Made by a program: the position numbers and the translations under genes. 64,000 bases of DNA, taken from NCBI RefSeq assembly GCF_000723885.1, contig NZ_CCDG010000039.1:1-64000 (forward strand), given 5' to 3'. A model generated the notes under the pieces. It searched no databases, was not told where the DNA came from, and saw only the letters and a program-made list of their open reading frames with translations. The stretch's first letter is position 1. The number at the start of each line of letters is the position of its first letter. The stretch comes from Paenibacillus camerounensis. GTDB lineage: Bacteria; Bacillota; Bacilli; Paenibacillales; Paenibacillaceae. This document shows positions 61,484-64,000 of the stretch, piece after piece.

Positions 61484-64000
61484 TTAATCAGCCAGAGTGC
61501 CGATATAGTAGCCGATTGCTTTGAAATCTTTGTCGTAGAAAATGACGATATAGTCTTCGCTATAGCCGGTAGGCGGTACGTTTTCTAAAGAATACATCGG
61601 GCTAAGAGGATAGCTGCCGTTACCGTAATATTGCTTGAGCTGTTTTACAGCATTTTCCGGGCTGAAAGCCTGATCAGATCCAAGCTCGGAGCGGGAAGCA
61701 GAAGTAATATAGACCGCCTCAGGGTGGTTTCTAGTATAATCCTGGTAAAACACATAGTCCGTCAAGCTGCCTTGGCTGTATGTCCGCTCCAAAGTAACCC
61801 CCTCATTGACAGCTGTGGCTGAACCGTCCCAAACCGGCGTTTTTACTGCAAAATCCATCTGCTGCGTTGCATATCGTACAGGCTGTCCATTCTTATCATA
61901 AAGCACCACCGTTACATAGTGATTACCCTGCAGTCCAGTTACAGGAAGATATACAATTCCGGAATATTCCTGCCAGCCATATACACTTGCAATTCGCAAA
62001 TTCTCGGCAGTAAACGGGCTATCAGTAATGTAGAAGGAAATGAATTTTGCTTCAGCGTTTAATTCTGCCGAATACGCCATTAAGTTGTTACCGTTTATTG
62101 TATTCTGCTGATCCGTAATAGAAACAGATACCAGTGGAAGACTGCTGCCGAGCGGACCTGCGTTTTTCATTGTATCCAGCTGGACAACCGCATTCTCCAG
62201 GCTGGTTCTATCAGCCTCGCTGATTTCCGCTCTAAGTGAATTATCGAGCTGATAATAAGCCCGGGCCGCACTCATGATCGCATTTTCATTGTCAAGAGCC
62301 GGCTTACTGCCGATTTCACTGATTCTTTTTTGTACAGCTTCGACCGCAAGCTCATCCGACAACTGAACTTTACCCTCATAGTAGCTGATTGCCTGAAGGT
62401 CCTTGTTATAGAAAATAATTGTATATTCCTGCTCATTATAATATTTACTAATGTCATAGTTTACCCAAGCCAGCGGAACGTTATCAATGCTCGCATAATA
62501 CGGATAATTCGCATCAATTACTCTTACACTGTCAGAATTATAGAGATTAAGCGAACCCGCAAGATAATCGCTAATATTAAGCTTAACCTCTCTGTTAAAC
62601 CGGTACTTGGGAGAAATGCTATAATACACTGCACCTGCGGACTGATTCTTCAGAACATCCGTGACATCTATGATGTCCGTATAATGGTATCCGCCATTAA
62701 TAGAAACGTCAAAGTACTGTTTCTCTTGTTTAATTGATACACCGCCTTCCAGCCTGGAAAACGAATCGGAAACAGTGGTTAAATTAGGCTGTATGCTGAT
62801 TTCCTCGGAATAGTAGCCACGCGCTTCACCCTGTGCATTTATAACGACACTAACATAATATTTTCCTGCTGCGGGTACGAATAGACCAGGAACTTCAACC
62901 CTAGTAAATGAATTCTGCGGATAGGCCACTATGGGCAGCGTAACAACAGACCTTCTAGTTTTAACCGCCCATTTCAGGTCTCTGGCGCTGATTGGATCAT
63001 CCGTTATATAGTATGTAGCGGAAGCCCCCGTATTCTTCAAGGATGCAGGCAGCCCACTATAGTCAACCTCCAGGTAGACACCATGTGTTACAGTTGAATT
63101 TGGAAAAGCCTTAATACCAATGTCCAGCAATGGAATATCGACTGGAGAAACTGTCGGTACCGGGGTTGCTGTAGGTACCGGAGTCGCTGTAGGTACTGGG
63201 GTTGCCGTAGGTACCGGAGTCGCTATAGGTACTGGGGTTGCCGTAGGTACCGGAGTCGCTGTAGGTGCTGGGGTTGCCGTAGGTGCCTGCGTTGCTGATG
63301 GGGTCACCGTCGGCACAGGGTCCACGGGAGCCGGATTTCCCCCTCCCCCGCCTCCCCCGCCTGCTGCCGCTGCTGGGGTTGCTATAGCGGTTGGTGACGG
63401 ACTCGGCGAGGCTGTAGCTGACGCTACTGGAGCAGTTGACGGCTGAACAGCCGGCACCTGAGCAGCTGCGCTATCAATCAGTGTCAGAGATTCTGCCCGG
63501 GTCAGCGCCTGCCCGGGTGCAAAGGTCCCGTTAGGATAGCCTTTGAGCACACCAGCCTTAACTGCGGCAGCAACGCTTGCCTTGCCCCACTGGGCAATGC
63601 TTCCGGAATCACGGAATGTCTGAAGTTCATTAATATTTCCCTCTGCAAGTCCGAGAAGCTTGGCCGCAACTACTGCTGCCTCCTGACGGTTAATCGGGTC
63701 GCCCGGGCGTATTCTATTGTCATAACCCTGTATGTATCCGGCAGCAACTGCTTTTGCCACTTCACTGTATGCCCAATTGGCAGGAGCAACATCCGTAAAG
63801 CTGATCTTACTCTCTGCTATAAAGCCGAAAGAACGGTTGACCAGTGCCATAAATTCTGCTCTTGTTATTGGCTGGTTAGGCTTAACTGAACCATCCTGGA
63901 ATCCTTTTAGATCGCCTTTTTCCAGCCAGACTTCAATCGTTTTCTGTGCCCAGTGGCCTTCATAATCCTTGCCACCGCTTTGCGCCGCTGCTCCCGCCGT
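61484..64000 (-). CDS. SLH-domain surface protein with duplicated module, 5' end outside window
   Basis: The frame runs through the right edge, so the N-terminus is missing. Three S-layer homology repeats come first (GHWAQKTIEVWLEKGDLKGFQDGSVKPNQPITRAEFMALVNRSFGF; FTDVAPANWAYSEVAKAVAAGYIQGYDNRIRPGDPINRQEA; IAQWGKASVAAAVKAGVLKGYPNGTFAPGQALTRAESLTLI). A Pro/Thr repeat stalk (ATPVPT repeats, DNA period 18 bp) follows, then two copies of a two-part beta-rich module, the second ending at the stop. The protein should bind cell-wall polymer through SLH and display the modules. Function unknown. Confidence 0.85.
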   Translation of the reverse strand, partial: TAGAAAQSGGKDYEGHWAQKTIEVWLEKGDLKGFQDGSVKPNQPITRAEFMALVNRSFGFIAESKISFTDVAPANWAYSEVAKAVAAGYIQGYDNRIRPGDPINRQEAAVVAAKLLGLAEGNINELQTFRDSGSIAQWGKASVAAAVKAGVLKGYPNGTFAPGQALTRAESLTLIDSAAAQVPAVQPSTAPVASATASPSPSPTAIATPAAAAGGGGGGGGNPAPVDPVPTVTPSATQAPTATPAPTATPVPTATPVPIATPVPTATPVPTATPVPTATPVPTVSPVDIPLLDIGIKAFPNSTVTHGVYLEVDYSGLPASLKNTGASATYYITDDPISARDLKWAVKTRRSVVTLPIVAYPQNSFTRVEVPGLFVPAAGKYYVSVVINAQGEARGYYSEEISIQPNLTTVSDSFSRLEGGVSIKQEKQYFDVSINGGYHYTDIIDVTDVLKNQSAGAVYYSISPKYRFNREVKLNISDYLAGSLNLYNSDSVRVIDANYPYYASIDNVPLAWVNYDISKYYNEQEYTIIFYNKDLQAISYYEGKVQLSDELAVEAVQKRISEIGSKPALDNENAIMSAARAYYQLDNSLRAEISEADRTSLENAVVQLDTMKNAGPLGSSLPLVSVSITDQQNTINGNNLMAYSAELNAEAKFISFYITDSPFTAENLRIASVYGWQEYSGIVYLPVTGLQGNHYVTVVLYDKNGQPVRYATQQMDFAVKTPVWDGSATAVNEGVTLERTYSQGSLTDYVFYQDYTRNHPEAVYITSASRSELGSDQAFSPENAVKQLKQYYGNGSYPLSPMYSLENVPPTGYSEDYIVIFYDKDFKAIGYYIGTLAD
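63140..63310 (-). repeat. 18-bp repeats coding the Pro/Thr stalk
   Basis: Near-identical 18-bp units (VPTATP and variants VPIATP, APTATP), about eight to nine in number, lie in the SLH gene. Such stalk repeats vary in copy number. Confidence 0.8.

Noticed and set aside
1..64000. tRNA, rRNA, prophage or insertion sequences
   Set aside because: No cloverleaf, rRNA signature, transposase, integrase or phage structural gene was recognised by eye; a tRNAscan and Rfam run would settle RNA genes.

Overview
The window is chromosomal DNA of a low-to-mid GC, endospore-former-like Firmicute, most likely Paenibacillus or a close relative. The reasons are strong AGGAGG ribosome binding sites with frequent GTG/TTG starts, a SinR/SinI-TapA/SipW/TasA biofilm-matrix locus, CcdC, an OdhA/OdhB pair, an SLH-domain surface protein, a THI-element-controlled thiamine-precursor transporter and exact Bacillus-type Fur and Spo0A boxes. 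No rRNA, tRNA, CRISPR array, prophage or insertion sequence was recognised. Genes are cut at both edges: an alpha/beta hydrolase on the left and an SLH protein on the right.

Layout. 0-5.5 kb: hydrolase, lactonase-like beta-propeller, GlsB-type membrane protein, CcdC and an L-lactate dehydrogenase-like enzyme with an altered specificity loop. 5.5-9.3 kb: a chemoreceptor, a CDF zinc/cadmium exporter and a convergent ArsR-type sensor, with a matching operator at the exporter promoter. 9.4-13.9 kb: a two-component system plus a three-gene ABC-2 transporter that looks like a lantibiotic/peptide resistance unit. 14-17.4 kb: an EAL protein, a general-stress flavin-binding protein and a divergent CorA-like protein. 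17.4-22.4 kb: TPP riboswitch operon (binding lipoprotein, MTH1187-type protein, permease, ATPase), interrupted before the ATPase by a 1.06-kb array of 392-bp repeats; the ATPase carries a 171-residue extension made largely of 19-residue repeats. 22.9-26.9 kb: nitroreductase and a CsoR-CopZ-CopA copper module with two CsoR operators. 27-32.4 kb: DUF5317 protein with a 36-aa partner, a GGDEF/HD-GYP protein and an MFS exporter-PadR operon with a palindromic operator. 32.4-37.8 kb: aldo/keto reductase, then the matrix operon (TapA-position protein, SipW, two TasA/CalY proteins) divergent from sinR, with a 50-aa SinI-like gene convergent to sinR.

38.3-42.5 kb: odhAB. 43-48.6 kb: ECF sigma/anti-sigma pair and an OFA-family MFS transporter next to a LytS/LytR-type system, with 21-bp-phased direct repeats at the transporter promoter. 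48.8-54.1 kb: nucleotidyltransferase-like protein, an unusual MCP with a C-terminal sensor-like domain, an FAD enzyme and a GGDEF protein. 54.2-61.2 kb: a large SBP-PAS-GGDEF-EAL protein, a Fur-box-controlled 47-aa protein unit, a TPM-domain coiled-coil protein and an FNT channel. 61.3-64 kb: SLH surface protein with a duplicated two-domain module.

Taken together the region is rich in lifestyle-switch functions: four c-di-GMP proteins, two of them with near-identical Spo0A-box promoters, the SinR/SinI/TasA switch and two chemoreceptors, alongside metal homeostasis units for Zn/Cd, Cu and Fe. The most novel-looking items are the rearranged SinI/SinR arrangement with an unfamiliar TapA-position protein, the repeat array and repeat-extended ATPase in the thiamine operon, the Fur-box micro-gene and the CorA-like GMN protein.
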